64,000 bases of DNA from Cognaticolwellia sediminilitoris (GCA_002104535.1 NBOG01000010.1:1-64000); one strand, 5' to 3'; shown: positions 39,033-48,932, counted from the first letter of the stretch. Made by a program: numbers and translations. The notes: generated from the sequence alone by a model not told the origin.

Positions 39033-39917
39033 ATGGATAACGCTTTGGTAAGTATTGTAATTGCATCTTATAATATGGGGCAATATTTAGGCACCGCTAT
39101 TGACTCATTGCTCGCGCAAACATGGGGTAATATTGAGGTCATCATTGTTGATGATGGTTCAACGGATAACACGCCACAAATGATGCAGGCGTATAGCTCA
39201 AATGACAAAGTTAACTATATTCGTACTGAAAATAGAGGCCAGCCAAAAGCGAAAAACCTTGGTGTGAAAGCAGCCAAAGGCGATTTTATCGGCTTTTGTG
39301 ATGCCGATGACTTTTGGACGATTGATAAGCTTGAAAAGCAAATGCCTTTATTTTCAGACGAAAGCGTCGGTATCGTATACAGTGAGGTTTCATACGTTGA
39401 TGAAAATGGTAATCCCTATGACAAACCTGCGCCATATGAACGCCATATAGGTAACGTGACAGAGCAATTGTTGTTAAAAAACTTTGTGCCGTTTGGTACC
39501 TCGGTGATTAGACGCCAATGTGTTGAACAAGATGGCGCATTTGATGAGCAGTTTAAGATGGGCATTGATTGGGATTTATGGTTAAGGTATTCATTAAATT
39601 GGAAGTTTAGTTATTGTCCAGATAAAACTTACATTTATCGAGAATGGTCAGGGCAAATGTCAAAAAATTATAAGGGGCGCTACGATTTTGCCTTTAGAAT
39701 TTTAGAACACTTTCTTGGCAAGCATGGAGATAAGTTATCACCTAAAGCGGTAAAACTCGCTTGGTCAGATATGTATATTAGTCGAGGGATCACTTACGCA
39801 AAGGCTGAAGGTACTTTTATTGCGCCTTTGAAAGATTTGCTTAAAGGTTTGTCGATGAATATTTTTGATTATAACGGTTGGGTTGCACTAGCCCGTTTGC
39901 TTGTTAGAAGATCGTAA
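39033..39917 (+). CDS. Glycosyltransferase, family 2
   Basis: 294 residues, cytosolic GT-A fold. ALVSIVIASYNMGQYLGTAI, IIVDDGSTDNT, the DxD motif in FCDADDFW, and a later MGIDWDLWLRYS segment typical of GT2 acceptor sites. Two bases after the previous stop. Sugar unknown. Confidence 0.92.
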   Translation: MDNALVSIVIASYNMGQYLGTAIDSLLAQTWGNIEVIIVDDGSTDNTPQMMQAYSSNDKVNYIRTENRGQPKAKNLGVKAAKGDFIGFCDADDFWTIDKLEKQMPLFSDESVGIVYSEVSYVDENGNPYDKPAPYERHIGNVTEQLLLKNFVPFGTSVIRRQCVEQDGAFDEQFKMGIDWDLWLRYSLNWKFSYCPDKTYIYREWSGQMSKNYKGRYDFAFRILEHFLGKHGDKLSPKAVKLAWSDMYISRGITYAKAEGTFIAPLKDLLKGLSMNIFDYNGWVALARLLVRRS

Positions 39918-39922
39918 TCAAA

Positions 39923-40939
39923 ATGCCAAAGTTGTTCGAACGAAGTAAGGGTTGTCTTAAGTTCTTTCTATTTAGAATACTCTCCTCTATTGGGCTTTGG
40001 CGTCATTGGATAAAACCGTGTAATGGTCCTCAAGTTTTGATGTACCATCGTGTTACACGGGATGAAAAAGTGCCGGGTATAACGCCAGAAACCTTCGAAA
40101 AACACTTACAGCTGTTAAATAAATATTATCAAGTTGTCGATATCGACACTGTGCTCAATACGGGTAAACTAGAAACTAATGCTAAGGCTAAGGCTAAAAT
40201 TGTCCTGACATTTGATGATGGCTATTACGATTTTTATACCCAAGCATGGCCGTTACTGAAAAAATATAACTTTCCCGCCTCTATTTACATTACTACAGAC
40301 TTTATCGACGGTGATATGTGGATGTGGCCAGATAAAGTGCGAGAAATTCTTAGCAAATCAACTCTTGATAATATTACATTGGCAAATATTGGTGAGTTGG
40401 CTTTAAGCGCTGAGCGTTATGAGCATAACTGGCATAGAATCTCCGATTATTGTTTACCTATGCTGGAGAGTGAAAGAGATACTTATCTCGATGAATTAGC
40501 GCTGCTGTTTGGTGTTGAATTGCCCAAAAAACCACCCCAGCGATTTTCAGGTTTAACTTGGACGCAGTTGCTGGAAATGCAGGAAGCTGGCCTTAATATC
40601 GGTAGTCACACTTTAAGCCACCCTATTTTAACGCGCATTAGCCAAGAGCATCTCGAACAAGAATTAGCGCAATCTAAACAGGTTATTGAGGAAAAACTAG
40701 CGACAACAGTGAAAGGTATTTGTTACCCGAATGGCATGCAAGCTGATGTTTCTGAAAATGTTATTAATACGGCTAAAACGTGTCAATATCACTATGGCTT
40801 GATCGCATATTCTCAGGAAAAATCTGACAGTGTTTTTGAAATTAGTAGAATCGCAGCATCAGGTGATATAGCCGCTTTAGCGTTTAGTTTACTCGATAGA
40901 AAAATAAAAAATAATACTAGGGAATATAGTGAGCAATAA
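39923..40939 (+). CDS. Polysaccharide deacetylase (NodB fold)
   Basis: 338 residues. NodB domain: VLTFDDGYYDF (metal Asp and catalytic base), SHTLSHP (two metal His), and GICYPNG in place of the usual RxPY/Y motif. No signal peptide is obvious; residues 10-25 are hydrophobic and could be a short anchor. It removes N- or O-acetyl groups from sugars, probably from the nascent repeat unit. It lacks the C-terminal DUF3473 region of the deacetylase typical of XrtA loci. The 3' end overlaps the next GTG start by 11 bases. Confidence 0.88.
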   Translation: MPKLFERSKGCLKFFLFRILSSIGLWRHWIKPCNGPQVLMYHRVTRDEKVPGITPETFEKHLQLLNKYYQVVDIDTVLNTGKLETNAKAKAKIVLTFDDGYYDFYTQAWPLLKKYNFPASIYITTDFIDGDMWMWPDKVREILSKSTLDNITLANIGELALSAERYEHNWHRISDYCLPMLESERDTYLDELALLFGVELPKKPPQRFSGLTWTQLLEMQEAGLNIGSHTLSHPILTRISQEHLEQELAQSKQVIEEKLATTVKGICYPNGMQADVSENVINTAKTCQYHYGLIAYSQEKSDSVFEISRIAASGDIAALAFSLLDRKIKNNTREYSEQ

Positions 40940-42575
40940 TCAATTATTAACAAAACAGTGGCTTGTGTATGGAGCTTTCGTGCTATGTGCGATTATCTCT
41001 GTTGCCTTAAAAGTTAACATTTTAGATGTCGGTGCGCCCTTTGTAACGATTGATGATAACACCACCTACGAAGGTGGATTTTTAGTCTGGTTTGGTCAAG
41101 CGCCACCACAAAGAATGTATATTGAAAGTTGGCTTAATGGTTTCAGTTCAATTATTACCTATGTTATTTATCAATTACAAAATGGTGGAAGTATAGGGGT
41201 TAATATTGTTGCTGATGCCTATAACCATTATCAAATTTCATCCGATTTATATGTTAAATCGTATCGATTAGTATCCTTATTCATTGATTTACTTTCGGCT
41301 TATTTTATCTTTTTGACCGCCAGAATTATCTTACCAAGTCAGCATCAACTTAAAGCGCTAGCCGTTACCGCATTGTACTTACTGAGCTACAACACTATTT
41401 GGTGTTATGTAGTTGCTCGCCCTGATAACCCTATGGTTTTGTTATCTTCTATCGGGTTATATTTATATTATCGTTCAAATTTTGGCGCCAACCTAAGTAC
41501 TTTTTTACTGGCTGGATTATTTCTTGGCGCTGCTACGGGAATGAAGCTCCATGGCGCATTTTTTGTGGTTTTCATTGTATTAGATTTGCTGCGCGTACAT
41601 GGTTTTAAAAAAGCGCTGCCGCTTGCTATGTCTTTTGGTGTGATCTCTGTGGTCGCATTTTTTGTTGCTGCCGGTTCGGCATTATTCGATCCTCTTACTT
41701 ATATAAAGCTCAGGGCATTAAACGCGAAAGATGATGTCTCGCCTTGGATCCAGTGGGGTGACCAATTCTGGGAAATTATTCAAGGTACGGGCTTCCTAAT
41801 TATCCCGCTGATTTTCGGGGCAATATTCGTCGCGATAAAAACCAAGGTCTGGCGTACACAAGATAAAATTGTCAGTGTCATTTTATTGAGTATTCTTTGG
41901 CTATTGCTGTTTGGTTCTATTCGACAGCTTAGAGCCTATTGGATGTTACCCGCCTTACCCTTGTTTTATATTTTAGGGGTTTATGGGTTATTTCACTTAA
42001 AAAAGCAATGGCAAAGTCTCGTCGTGCTGTTGGCGCTATTTTTACTCATGGGTTATCAAAGCTATAAACAATCATCACAATTCGAATCTACACCGTTTAA
42101 TGAGTTTCGAGCATGGACTCAAGCGAATGTAGCGCAAGATGAAGCTTTATTTATATTCGGCTACGACGCATTGTTTTTACCGGTCTCAAAAACAACGGTC
42201 AATAATGTTTCCACTGGCTATAGCGCTATGATGTTACGGGCTAAAGATTCTGGCGAAAGCTTTACCGAGCGGCATGTCCGATTTTGGGAAGAACGCAGTC
42301 GGTTAATGCTTTTTGATATGTATATACCGCCAGAAAACGCATACACCTATTATAGCTATCACAAGACGCCGCTAGCTGAATTTTCTGAGTTAATTGCCTT
42401 TAGATACACCCAGTATATTGCCGTGTTAGACGGGTTTATTGCCGATGATATCGATATAACCGCGTTATTAAGCGCTAAATATAATTTTATCACCTCAGTT
42501 ACCGGACCTGGCGGTGGCGGTTCAGGTTTAACCTATGCGATTTATGAAAAGAAGGTAAATTCCTTTGGAAAATAA
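40929..42575 (+). CDS. Polytopic membrane protein, probable PMT/GT39-like glycosyltransferase
   Basis: 548 residues from a GTG start that overlaps the deacetylase gene. About ten membrane helices between residues 10 and 385, with an acidic first periplasmic loop (DVGAPFVTIDDNTTYEGGF) as in lipid-linked-sugar-dependent transferases, then a soluble C-terminal region of about 150 residues. The ARPDNPMVL loop and the many aromatic residues fit the GT-C superfamily. Exact family and substrate are uncertain. Overlaps the next gene by 11 bases. Confidence 0.72.
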   Translation: MSNNQLLTKQWLVYGAFVLCAIISVALKVNILDVGAPFVTIDDNTTYEGGFLVWFGQAPPQRMYIESWLNGFSSIITYVIYQLQNGGSIGVNIVADAYNHYQISSDLYVKSYRLVSLFIDLLSAYFIFLTARIILPSQHQLKALAVTALYLLSYNTIWCYVVARPDNPMVLLSSIGLYLYYRSNFGANLSTFLLAGLFLGAATGMKLHGAFFVVFIVLDLLRVHGFKKALPLAMSFGVISVVAFFVAAGSALFDPLTYIKLRALNAKDDVSPWIQWGDQFWEIIQGTGFLIIPLIFGAIFVAIKTKVWRTQDKIVSVILLSILWLLLFGSIRQLRAYWMLPALPLFYILGVYGLFHLKKQWQSLVVLLALFLLMGYQSYKQSSQFESTPFNEFRAWTQANVAQDEALFIFGYDALFLPVSKTTVNNVSTGYSAMMLRAKDSGESFTERHVRFWEERSRLMLFDMYIPPENAYTYYSYHKTPLAEFSELIAFRYTQYIAVLDGFIADDIDITALLSAKYNFITSVTGPGGGGSGLTYAIYEKKVNSFGK

Positions 42576-43704
42576 AACAAGAGTATTGCATTTGATTGCT
42601 AGTGATGGACTTTATGGCGCAGAAAGTGTTGTGCTTAATTTATCAACACAGTTGCAAGGAAGTTACCGACAAACCACGGTTGTTGGTTGTATAGTATCGA
42701 GTGAAAATGAAGATAATGCTCTGTATAACCGAGCCGAAGAACTGGGCCTTGAAGCTGTAAAAGTTGTTATTGCTAATAAACGACTATTAACGGATTTACC
42801 AAAAGCTGCCAAGCAAATATCAGCGCTCAAAATTGATATTATCCATTCACATGGCTATAAACCATCAGTGTATGGCTTTGTTATTGCAAAACTAAAAGCC
42901 ATTAAAATTATGGCCACTTGTCATTTATGGTTTGAATTAGCCAATAAGCCGTTAAAGACCAAAGTACTGGTGTCACTGGAGCTACTATTTTATAAATGGT
43001 TCTCTAAAGTGGTCGGAGTTTCAGAGCCGATAAAGCAAGTGTTGATAACCAAAGGTGTGCCTGAAAGTCTGGTAGACGTTGTGCCTAATGGGGTAGATCT
43101 AAATGTTATGGATAATCGCTTAGTTACTCGAGAAAAAATAAGAGCGAGCTTAGACATTGCAGATGACACGTTTGTATTAATAAATTCTGGTCGATTAACA
43201 AAGCAAAAAGCGCAAAGTGTCATTATTGATGCGGCAAAAATTTTGCGCGAAAAAAATATTAACTTTCTTGTGCTCATTGTCGGTGAAGGTGAGCTTCAAG
43301 CACCATTAGCAAATCAAATCTCAAAGCTAGGCCTTGAACATAATATCAAAATGCTCGGCTTTTGCTCGAACATTGATGAAATGTTAGTGGCTGCTGATTG
43401 TTTTGTTATGCCTTCTATTGATGAAGGCATGCCAATGAGTTTACTTGAGGCGGTAGCCGCTGAAGTTCCAGTGGTAAGTACCCATGTCGGTGATATTGAA
43501 AAACTTATTCAACATCAAGAAAGTGGTATTGTTATGCCGCTAAATGATGCAAATGCGCTTGCTGATGCGGTTATTGAGCTTAAAGAACATCCAGATTTAG
43601 CGACAAGGTTTTCGAAAAATGCCAAGCAAAAAATGCAAGCCATTTATTCGAGTGAAACCATGGCAAAAACTTACAGTGCAATATATAGCGCAATAGTAAG
43701 GTAG
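42565..43704 (+). CDS. Glycosyltransferase, family 4 (GT-B)
   Basis: 379 residues from a TTG start (42565), nine bases after GAAGG. N-terminal half: LHLIASDGLYGAESVV and IIHSHGYKPSVYG. C-terminal half has INSGRLTKQKAQ and the donor-binding PSIDEGMPMSLLEAVAAEVPVV with the E-x7-E pattern. Retaining glycosyltransferase in the cytosol. Two bases before the next gene. Confidence 0.92.
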   Translation: MENKTRVLHLIASDGLYGAESVVLNLSTQLQGSYRQTTVVGCIVSSENEDNALYNRAEELGLEAVKVVIANKRLLTDLPKAAKQISALKIDIIHSHGYKPSVYGFVIAKLKAIKIMATCHLWFELANKPLKTKVLVSLELLFYKWFSKVVGVSEPIKQVLITKGVPESLVDVVPNGVDLNVMDNRLVTREKIRASLDIADDTFVLINSGRLTKQKAQSVIIDAAKILREKNINFLVLIVGEGELQAPLANQISKLGLEHNIKMLGFCSNIDEMLVAADCFVMPSIDEGMPMSLLEAVAAEVPVVSTHVGDIEKLIQHQESGIVMPLNDANALADAVIELKEHPDLATRFSKNAKQKMQAIYSSETMAKTYSAIYSAIVR

Positions 43705-43706
43705 CT

Positions 43707-44837
43707 ATGGTGACTCAACAAACTTCAATAGATGGTGATAAGCCACGTAAAATACTATTTTGTATCGACTGCCTTGTTAGAGGAGGCACTGAATTACAAG
43801 TTATAGGTATGATTGAACGTCTTGATCCGAAAAAATATCAACCCTACCTGTTAACGATTAGAGAAACAGATAAGGCGTTAGTGCCAGAGAATTGTCAGCA
43901 TCTTGCATGGCAGGTACCGAAATTATTTTCGTTAAATGGTATCAAACAACTATACAAACTTGTTGCCTGGTTAAAACGTGAAAAAGTAACTATTGTGCAA
44001 AGCTATTTTCAAGACTCAACGTTATTGGCCGGTATTGCCGCCAAGCTAGCCGGCACAAAAGTACGTGTCGCTTGTTTTCGGGATATGGCTTTTTGGAATA
44101 ATAGTAAAACTGAAAGGGCATTGAACAAAGTGTATCCGCTGATGACCGGCTATATTTCAAACGCCCATGCGGTAAGTCAGCACTTCGCAGAACAATTCGG
44201 CTTAAATAGAAAAAAAATGACCGTGTTACCTAATGGCATTGATATCAATAAATTTACCTTTATTGAGCACGGTGCAGAAATTACTGATATTTGTATTGTT
44301 GGCAATATGACCCGTCAGGTCAAACGCACAGATTTATTTATCAAGGCTGCGGCTATTGTTGCTAAAAGCTATCCGCAGATAACATGGCATATTATTGGCG
44401 ATGGGCATTTAAAAGCAGAATTACAGCAGCTGGCGAAAGATTTGGCCGTTGAACAACAAATAAAGTTTGTTGGACGCATCCCAAATGTCAACGCATATAT
44501 GGAGTCGATACAGCTGGGCGTACTTTGTTCTGACTCTGAAGGGCTAAGTAATGCGATCCTTGAATATATGCTTAAAGGTGTCGTATGTGTTGCAACCGAA
44601 GTCGGAGGCACCCCTGAACTGATTTCAGATAACGTGACCGGCTGTCTGGTAAAACCGGATGATAGCTTGATGATTGCCGAAAAAATTATTGCTCTTATTG
44701 AGCAGCCAGATATGCGTCAGCAGATGGCAAAAGCAGCACGAAGCGTGATAGAAACTCATTACAGTTGGGTGAATTGTTTAGCTAAGCATGATCAATATTA
44801 TACTGATGCATTGTTAGCGTCGAAGGGTAATCGTTAG
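43707..44837 (+). CDS. Glycosyltransferase, family 4 (GT-B)
   Basis: 376 residues. CIDCLVRGGTELQVIGMI at the N-terminus, NGIDINKF at the domain hinge, IVGNMTRQVKRTDLF, and the donor site CSDSEGLSNAILEYMLKGV with E-x7-E. A GTG three bases after the ATG is another possible start. Paralogue-like neighbour of the previous gene, but not a close copy. Confidence 0.92.
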   Translation: MVTQQTSIDGDKPRKILFCIDCLVRGGTELQVIGMIERLDPKKYQPYLLTIRETDKALVPENCQHLAWQVPKLFSLNGIKQLYKLVAWLKREKVTIVQSYFQDSTLLAGIAAKLAGTKVRVACFRDMAFWNNSKTERALNKVYPLMTGYISNAHAVSQHFAEQFGLNRKKMTVLPNGIDINKFTFIEHGAEITDICIVGNMTRQVKRTDLFIKAAAIVAKSYPQITWHIIGDGHLKAELQQLAKDLAVEQQIKFVGRIPNVNAYMESIQLGVLCSDSEGLSNAILEYMLKGVVCVATEVGGTPELISDNVTGCLVKPDDSLMIAEKIIALIEQPDMRQQMAKAARSVIETHYSWVNCLAKHDQYYTDALLASKGNR

Positions 44838-44842
44838 TTACT

Positions 44843-45235
44843 ATGATTTATTTAATGAAGTTTTTAAGTGTTGGTGCCATAGCAACTATTATTCAATACC
44901 TGATTTTTATCGCTTTGGTAGAGCTTGGCAAGGTAGAGGCTGTCACTGCATCAGCATTGGGCTATGGTTTAAGTAGTATTTTTAATTATCTACTGAATTA
45001 TCATTTTACCTTTTCAAGTACTGCTAAGCATCATGTGGCGGCGGTAAAATTTGCCATTGTTGTCATCATAGGTTTAACACTTAACAGTTTAATTATGTAT
45101 GTATTAGTCAACGGGTTTGACTGTCACTACTTGTTAGCTCAAATTATCTCGACAGGGATAGTGTTAATTTTTAATTTTATAATTCATAAGTATTGGACTT
45201 ATAGAACAAAAATAGGAAGTCATAATGCAGAATAA
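44843..45235 (+). CDS. GtrA-like membrane flippase
   Basis: 130 residues with four membrane helices. LMKFLSVGAIATIIQYLIFIAL and the Asn-rich FNYLLNYHFTFSS loop are GtrA family signatures, as is the C-terminal HKYWTYR. GtrA proteins are thought to flip undecaprenyl-phosphate-linked sugars for later transfer on the periplasmic side. Overlaps the following GT2 gene by 11 bases, the usual GtrA-GtrB partnership. Confidence 0.92.
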   Translation: MIYLMKFLSVGAIATIIQYLIFIALVELGKVEAVTASALGYGLSSIFNYLLNYHFTFSSTAKHHVAAVKFAIVVIIGLTLNSLIMYVLVNGFDCHYLLAQIISTGIVLIFNFIIHKYWTYRTKIGSHNAE

Positions 45236-46193
45236 AAGTTTAGAAACACCGCTTCAGTTGTCAATTGTTATTCCTTGTTATAACGAAGAGGAAGTTTTGT
45301 CTGAAACCGTAACGCAAATGTCAAAACTCGTTGATGAGATGATTGAAGAAAACCTCGTTACAAAGAATAGTTCAATCTGGTTTATCGACGATGGCAGTAA
45401 AGATAAAACTTGGCAAATGATTGACGAGTACAGTCAAACCAATACTAAAATTAAAGGCATAAAACTATCAAGAAATAAAGGCCATCAAAACGCCTTGTTA
45501 GCGGGATTAGAAACTGCCGATGGTGATTTGCTTGTCAGTATTGATGCCGATTTACAGGATGATATAACGGTTATTCGAGAAATGGTAAAGCAATACTATA
45601 AAGGTAATGACGTGGTTTATGGTGTGCGGAAAGTGCGTACAACCGACACGGTATTCAAAAGAACCACTGCACAAGGCTTTTATACACTGATTCAAAAATT
45701 AGGCGTAGATGTTGTTTATAACCACGCAGATTTTCGTTTAATGAGCCGCAGAGCTATTGAGGCGTTAAAAGAACACAAAGAAGTTAACTTGTTTTTACGC
45801 GGTATGGTGCCATTAATCGGCTTTTCATCAACGAATGTTGAATACGCTAGAACAGAGCGTTTTGCTGGCGAGTCCAAGTACCCATTGAAGAAAATGTTAG
45901 CCTTGGCCGTAGACGGAATCACCTCATTCTCTGCCTATCCGTTGCGCTTAATTGCCGGTTTAGGTTTTAGTATTTTCTTATTTAGTATCTTCATTTCATT
46001 ATGGGTCTTTTACACGCTAGTTTTTACCGATAATGCGGTACCTGGTTGGGCATCTTCAGTATTACCCATGTATTTACTCGGCGGTATACAGCTTTTGAGT
46101 ATCGGCGTTGTTGGTGAATATGTCGGCAAGATTTATATGGAAAGTAAAAATCGACCGAGATACGTTATTGAAACCATAACGAACGACAAATAG
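45225..46193 (+). CDS. GtrB/DPM1-like polyprenyl-phosphate glycosyltransferase
   Basis: 322 residues. GT2 domain: LSIVIPCYNEEEVLSETV, IDDGSKDKTW, SIDADLQDD, and the amphipathic stretch ARTERFAGESKYPLKKML, followed by two C-terminal membrane helices. It should load a sugar onto undecaprenyl phosphate for the GtrA flippase encoded just upstream. Together they offer a side-branch sugar route independent of the main repeat unit. Confidence 0.93.
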   Translation: MQNKSLETPLQLSIVIPCYNEEEVLSETVTQMSKLVDEMIEENLVTKNSSIWFIDDGSKDKTWQMIDEYSQTNTKIKGIKLSRNKGHQNALLAGLETADGDLLVSIDADLQDDITVIREMVKQYYKGNDVVYGVRKVRTTDTVFKRTTAQGFYTLIQKLGVDVVYNHADFRLMSRRAIEALKEHKEVNLFLRGMVPLIGFSSTNVEYARTERFAGESKYPLKKMLALAVDGITSFSAYPLRLIAGLGFSIFLFSIFISLWVFYTLVFTDNAVPGWASSVLPMYLLGGIQLLSIGVVGEYVGKIYMESKNRPRYVIETITNDK

Positions 46194-46209
46194 TTCAGGA
46201 AGATATGAG

Positions 46210-46503
46210 ATGCAATGCCCATCATGTAATGAAAAAATAGCTTGGTCTATGATTGGCCGATACACAAATTGGTACTTTAAGCGCTTAATTGATGACTGCC
46301 CTCATTGTCACTTAAAACTAATTTTAATAAAGCGACCGCTTCGAACACTGAATTTCGCTATGCTAATGCTGCTATCGAGTGGCGCTAGTTTTTTATTATT
46401 TGCTAGTTCAAGGTTAAGTGCAGCACTTGCACTTTTGTCATTGAGTTGCTTTTTATATGCAGCGCTTGCCAATAAACTGAAAGTTGCTCGTGTTTCAAGG
46501 TAG
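46210..46503 (+). CDS. Small zinc-ribbon membrane protein, unknown function
   Basis: 97 residues, good AGGAAG seven bases before the ATG. Cys3-x2-Cys6 and Cys30-x2-Cys33 (MQCPSCNEKI, DDCPHCHLKL) form a likely zinc knuckle, followed by two membrane helices (about 48-66 and 68-88) and a basic tail. I do not recognise a named family. Its place after the GtrA/GtrB pair suggests a link with lipid-linked sugar handling or with the GMC oxidoreductase that follows, but this is a guess. Confidence 0.75.
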   Translation: MQCPSCNEKIAWSMIGRYTNWYFKRLIDDCPHCHLKLILIKRPLRTLNFAMLMLLSSGASFLLFASSRLSAALALLSLSCFLYAALANKLKVARVSR

Positions 46504-46575
46504 TTAGCGATATTATTTCTGAGTTTTGAAAAGATTTATGGTCAATGCCAAGTGCGTTAATTGAGAAAAAGTGAA

Positions 46576-47967
46576 ATGAAAAATATTGTTGTGATTGGTA
46601 GTGGGTTAGCAGGTACATTGCTCTGCAATGAATTGTCTAAAACCGCTCATATTACTTTGCTCGAAAAAGGTAAAAAAGATTTTATATCTTATCCAAACTT
46701 AACGTTTAAGCGAAAAAAATTAGCGCCATTTAACACCTTTTGTTTTAGTGGTGGTGGCGGCTCAAATTTATGGCACAACGGCCTAATCCCCATTGGTATT
46801 GAGGATGTTGTATCGACGCAATTTTCGGCGCTATTAAAAGCGACTGAGCCATATACCGATCAAGCCGCAGCTATGCTTAACTTTACTGGTGAGTATTCAA
46901 AAGATTACAGCGATGTAGTTGCTGAAATGAATAAGCTCGCGATGTCTTTAGGAGACTTTACTGATGGCGTTGATTGTTTAATTTATCCGAAAAAATATAC
47001 TAAATTAACCGTTAATGATCAGGTTGATGCGCATTATTCAGTATCGAAGATCAATTTTGTTAGCACGCAAGGAACGATTAGTAAAGTTACTTACATACAA
47101 GATAATGAAGAGAAATCTGTTGAGGCCGATTTAGTTATTATTGCGGCAGGTACTTATAGTACGCCTGAATTAGTCAAGAGAGCACTGAGTGCGAATAACA
47201 TTAATGCTAATAATCTTGGTCGTGGGCTAATTGATCATCCCGCGGGCTTTGTCGGTAAAGTCAAATTTTCAAGTGATGTGGCTAAATCGATTAATAAATT
47301 TTCATCGTTAGATAAAGGCCACTTTGAAAGTTGTACAGGCATGCGCATTAAGAGCGATTGTGGCAAGTACACTTGCTTTGCATTTTTAAGACCTGCATTT
47401 ACTATGGGCAATCATTTGTCGATATACCAATATAAATCTTTACTTGGTGGTAGTAGTGGACTTGAAAGAATTAAAAATGCTTTGTCACCGAAATTATTTC
47501 ATCCTGATATTTTAGTTGAAGTTGTCTCACATGTACTTGGCGTTAGTATCCCAAGTAGTACCTTTAATATTCTGGTGTATTTTCAACAACACCAAGGTAG
47601 CAATTCAGTCGATTATGATAGCAATACCCATACGATTAATTGGGATGTCAGTAGTCAAGAACTTGAAATATATAATGACTTATTGACTAAGCTCGATGAA
47701 AAGCTAAGTCAATTTGCGTTAAAAACCAATATTATGCAGCCGATAGATGGCGAGTGGTTGCGTTCTGGTGCACATCATTCAGGTACAATTTCTCTCGGTG
47801 ACGATGAACCAGAACAAATTGATGATAACTTAAAGCTAAATGGCTGTAACAATTTATATATTTGTGATGGTTCTGTTATCCAAGAGCATTCATATGCCAA
47901 TACGGGACTAACGATTGGAAAATTAGCACTTCGGTTATCTGCACACTTAACAAACTTAAAAGTTTAA
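46576..47967 (+). CDS. GMC-type FAD oxidoreductase
   Basis: 463 residues from ATG 46576; a TTG at 46561 is also possible. N-terminal FAD site VVIGSGLAGTLLCNELS and a C-terminal GMC substrate domain with GAHHSGT and DGSVIQEHSYANTGLTIGKLALRLS. A Gly-rich SGGGGSNLWHNG segment binds FAD phosphate. It has no signal peptide, so it is probably cytosolic. GMC enzymes oxidise alcohols; in a polysaccharide operon it could oxidise a sugar or an acyl precursor. It resembles the oxidoreductases sometimes found in O-antigen clusters rather than the choline or glucose enzymes. Confidence 0.85.
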   Translation: MKNIVVIGSGLAGTLLCNELSKTAHITLLEKGKKDFISYPNLTFKRKKLAPFNTFCFSGGGGSNLWHNGLIPIGIEDVVSTQFSALLKATEPYTDQAAAMLNFTGEYSKDYSDVVAEMNKLAMSLGDFTDGVDCLIYPKKYTKLTVNDQVDAHYSVSKINFVSTQGTISKVTYIQDNEEKSVEADLVIIAAGTYSTPELVKRALSANNINANNLGRGLIDHPAGFVGKVKFSSDVAKSINKFSSLDKGHFESCTGMRIKSDCGKYTCFAFLRPAFTMGNHLSIYQYKSLLGGSSGLERIKNALSPKLFHPDILVEVVSHVLGVSIPSSTFNILVYFQQHQGSNSVDYDSNTHTINWDVSSQELEIYNDLLTKLDEKLSQFALKTNIMQPIDGEWLRSGAHHSGTISLGDDEPEQIDDNLKLNGCNNLYICDGSVIQEHSYANTGLTIGKLALRLSAHLTNLKV

Positions 47968-47978
47968 AGGAAAATTGA

Positions 47979-48932
47979 ATGGATATTTCAGTCGTTATTC
48001 CAGCATATAATGAAGAAAATTATATCAAGAGTACTATTGATTCGATCAATAAATGGATGCCCGAAAAGTATCGTTTTGAAATTATAGTGGTTGATCATGG
48101 TTCTGAAGATAAAACCGCTGAATTATCAGAAAAAGCCGGCGCGAAGGTTGTTAGTGGTAAAGGCTTAAAAACGATAGCAGCGCTAAGAAACTATGGTGTT
48201 GAGCAGTCCCAAGGTGACATTTTATTTTTTATTGATGCGGATATAACCTTCACTCAGCAATGGTCGGATAATATTGATGAAGTTATTGTGAGCTTACAAA
48301 GCAATCCAAATCAAATATGTGGTTCACTACCTAAAATACCTTTAGATTCATCAATGCTAATGAAATTTTGGTTCGATCCTAAATCAACCGAAGAAAAACC
48401 TAAATATATTGGCTCGTGTCACCTTTTAACAACAAGAGGTTTATTTGATAGTGTTGGTGGATTCCCAGCAGAAATGGAAACCGCAGAAGAGTTTACCTTT
48501 TGCCTGAACGCAACAAAGTCAGGCGCAAGCTTAAGGGCGTATTCGGAATTAATTGTTGTTCATCATGGCGCACCAAACACATTATCGGCGTTTGCAAAAC
48601 GAGAAGTTTGGCATGGTCGAGGTGACTGGACCAACATTTCGTCAATACTTTCGTCGAAAGTTGCCATGCTAACGATAGTTTTTTTGCTAACCCACCTAGT
48701 ATTGTTAACCAGTCTAGTGATAGATTCTGCTGCTTTGAACTTTACGGGAATGTCCGTAGTATTCATTATTTTTATTTGTTTGTTTTCCTCTTTTATGAAG
48801 TTTTCAAGTCAGGGGATATACCATGTTTTGGTAAATAGCTGCACTTTTTATATTTATTTCTTTGCTCGAAGCCTATCTTTATTTTCAGCGCTTTTTTCGA
48901 AAAAATATAAAAAGCGATCTCGGAGTCATTAG
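47979..48932 (+). CDS. Glycosyltransferase, family 2, with C-terminal membrane helices
   Basis: 317 residues; AAAGGA precedes the ATG. DISVVIPAYNEENYIKSTID, VVDHGSEDKT, FIDADITFT, and the TAEEFTFC segment. Two or three hydrophobic segments after residue 225 anchor it in the inner membrane. Its stop shares one base with the next GTG start. Confidence 0.9.
   Translation: MDISVVIPAYNEENYIKSTIDSINKWMPEKYRFEIIVVDHGSEDKTAELSEKAGAKVVSGKGLKTIAALRNYGVEQSQGDILFFIDADITFTQQWSDNIDEVIVSLQSNPNQICGSLPKIPLDSSMLMKFWFDPKSTEEKPKYIGSCHLLTTRGLFDSVGGFPAEMETAEEFTFCLNATKSGASLRAYSELIVVHHGAPNTLSAFAKREVWHGRGDWTNISSILSSKVAMLTIVFLLTHLVLLTSLVIDSAALNFTGMSVVFIIFICLFSSFMKFSSQGIYHVLVNSCTFYIYFFARSLSLFSALFSKKYKKRSRSH

Noticed and set aside
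40929-42575. Exosortase candidate among polytopic proteins
   Set aside because: It lacks the conserved Cys, Arg and His segments of exosortases and is far longer than the usual size; it looks like a GT-C transferase.
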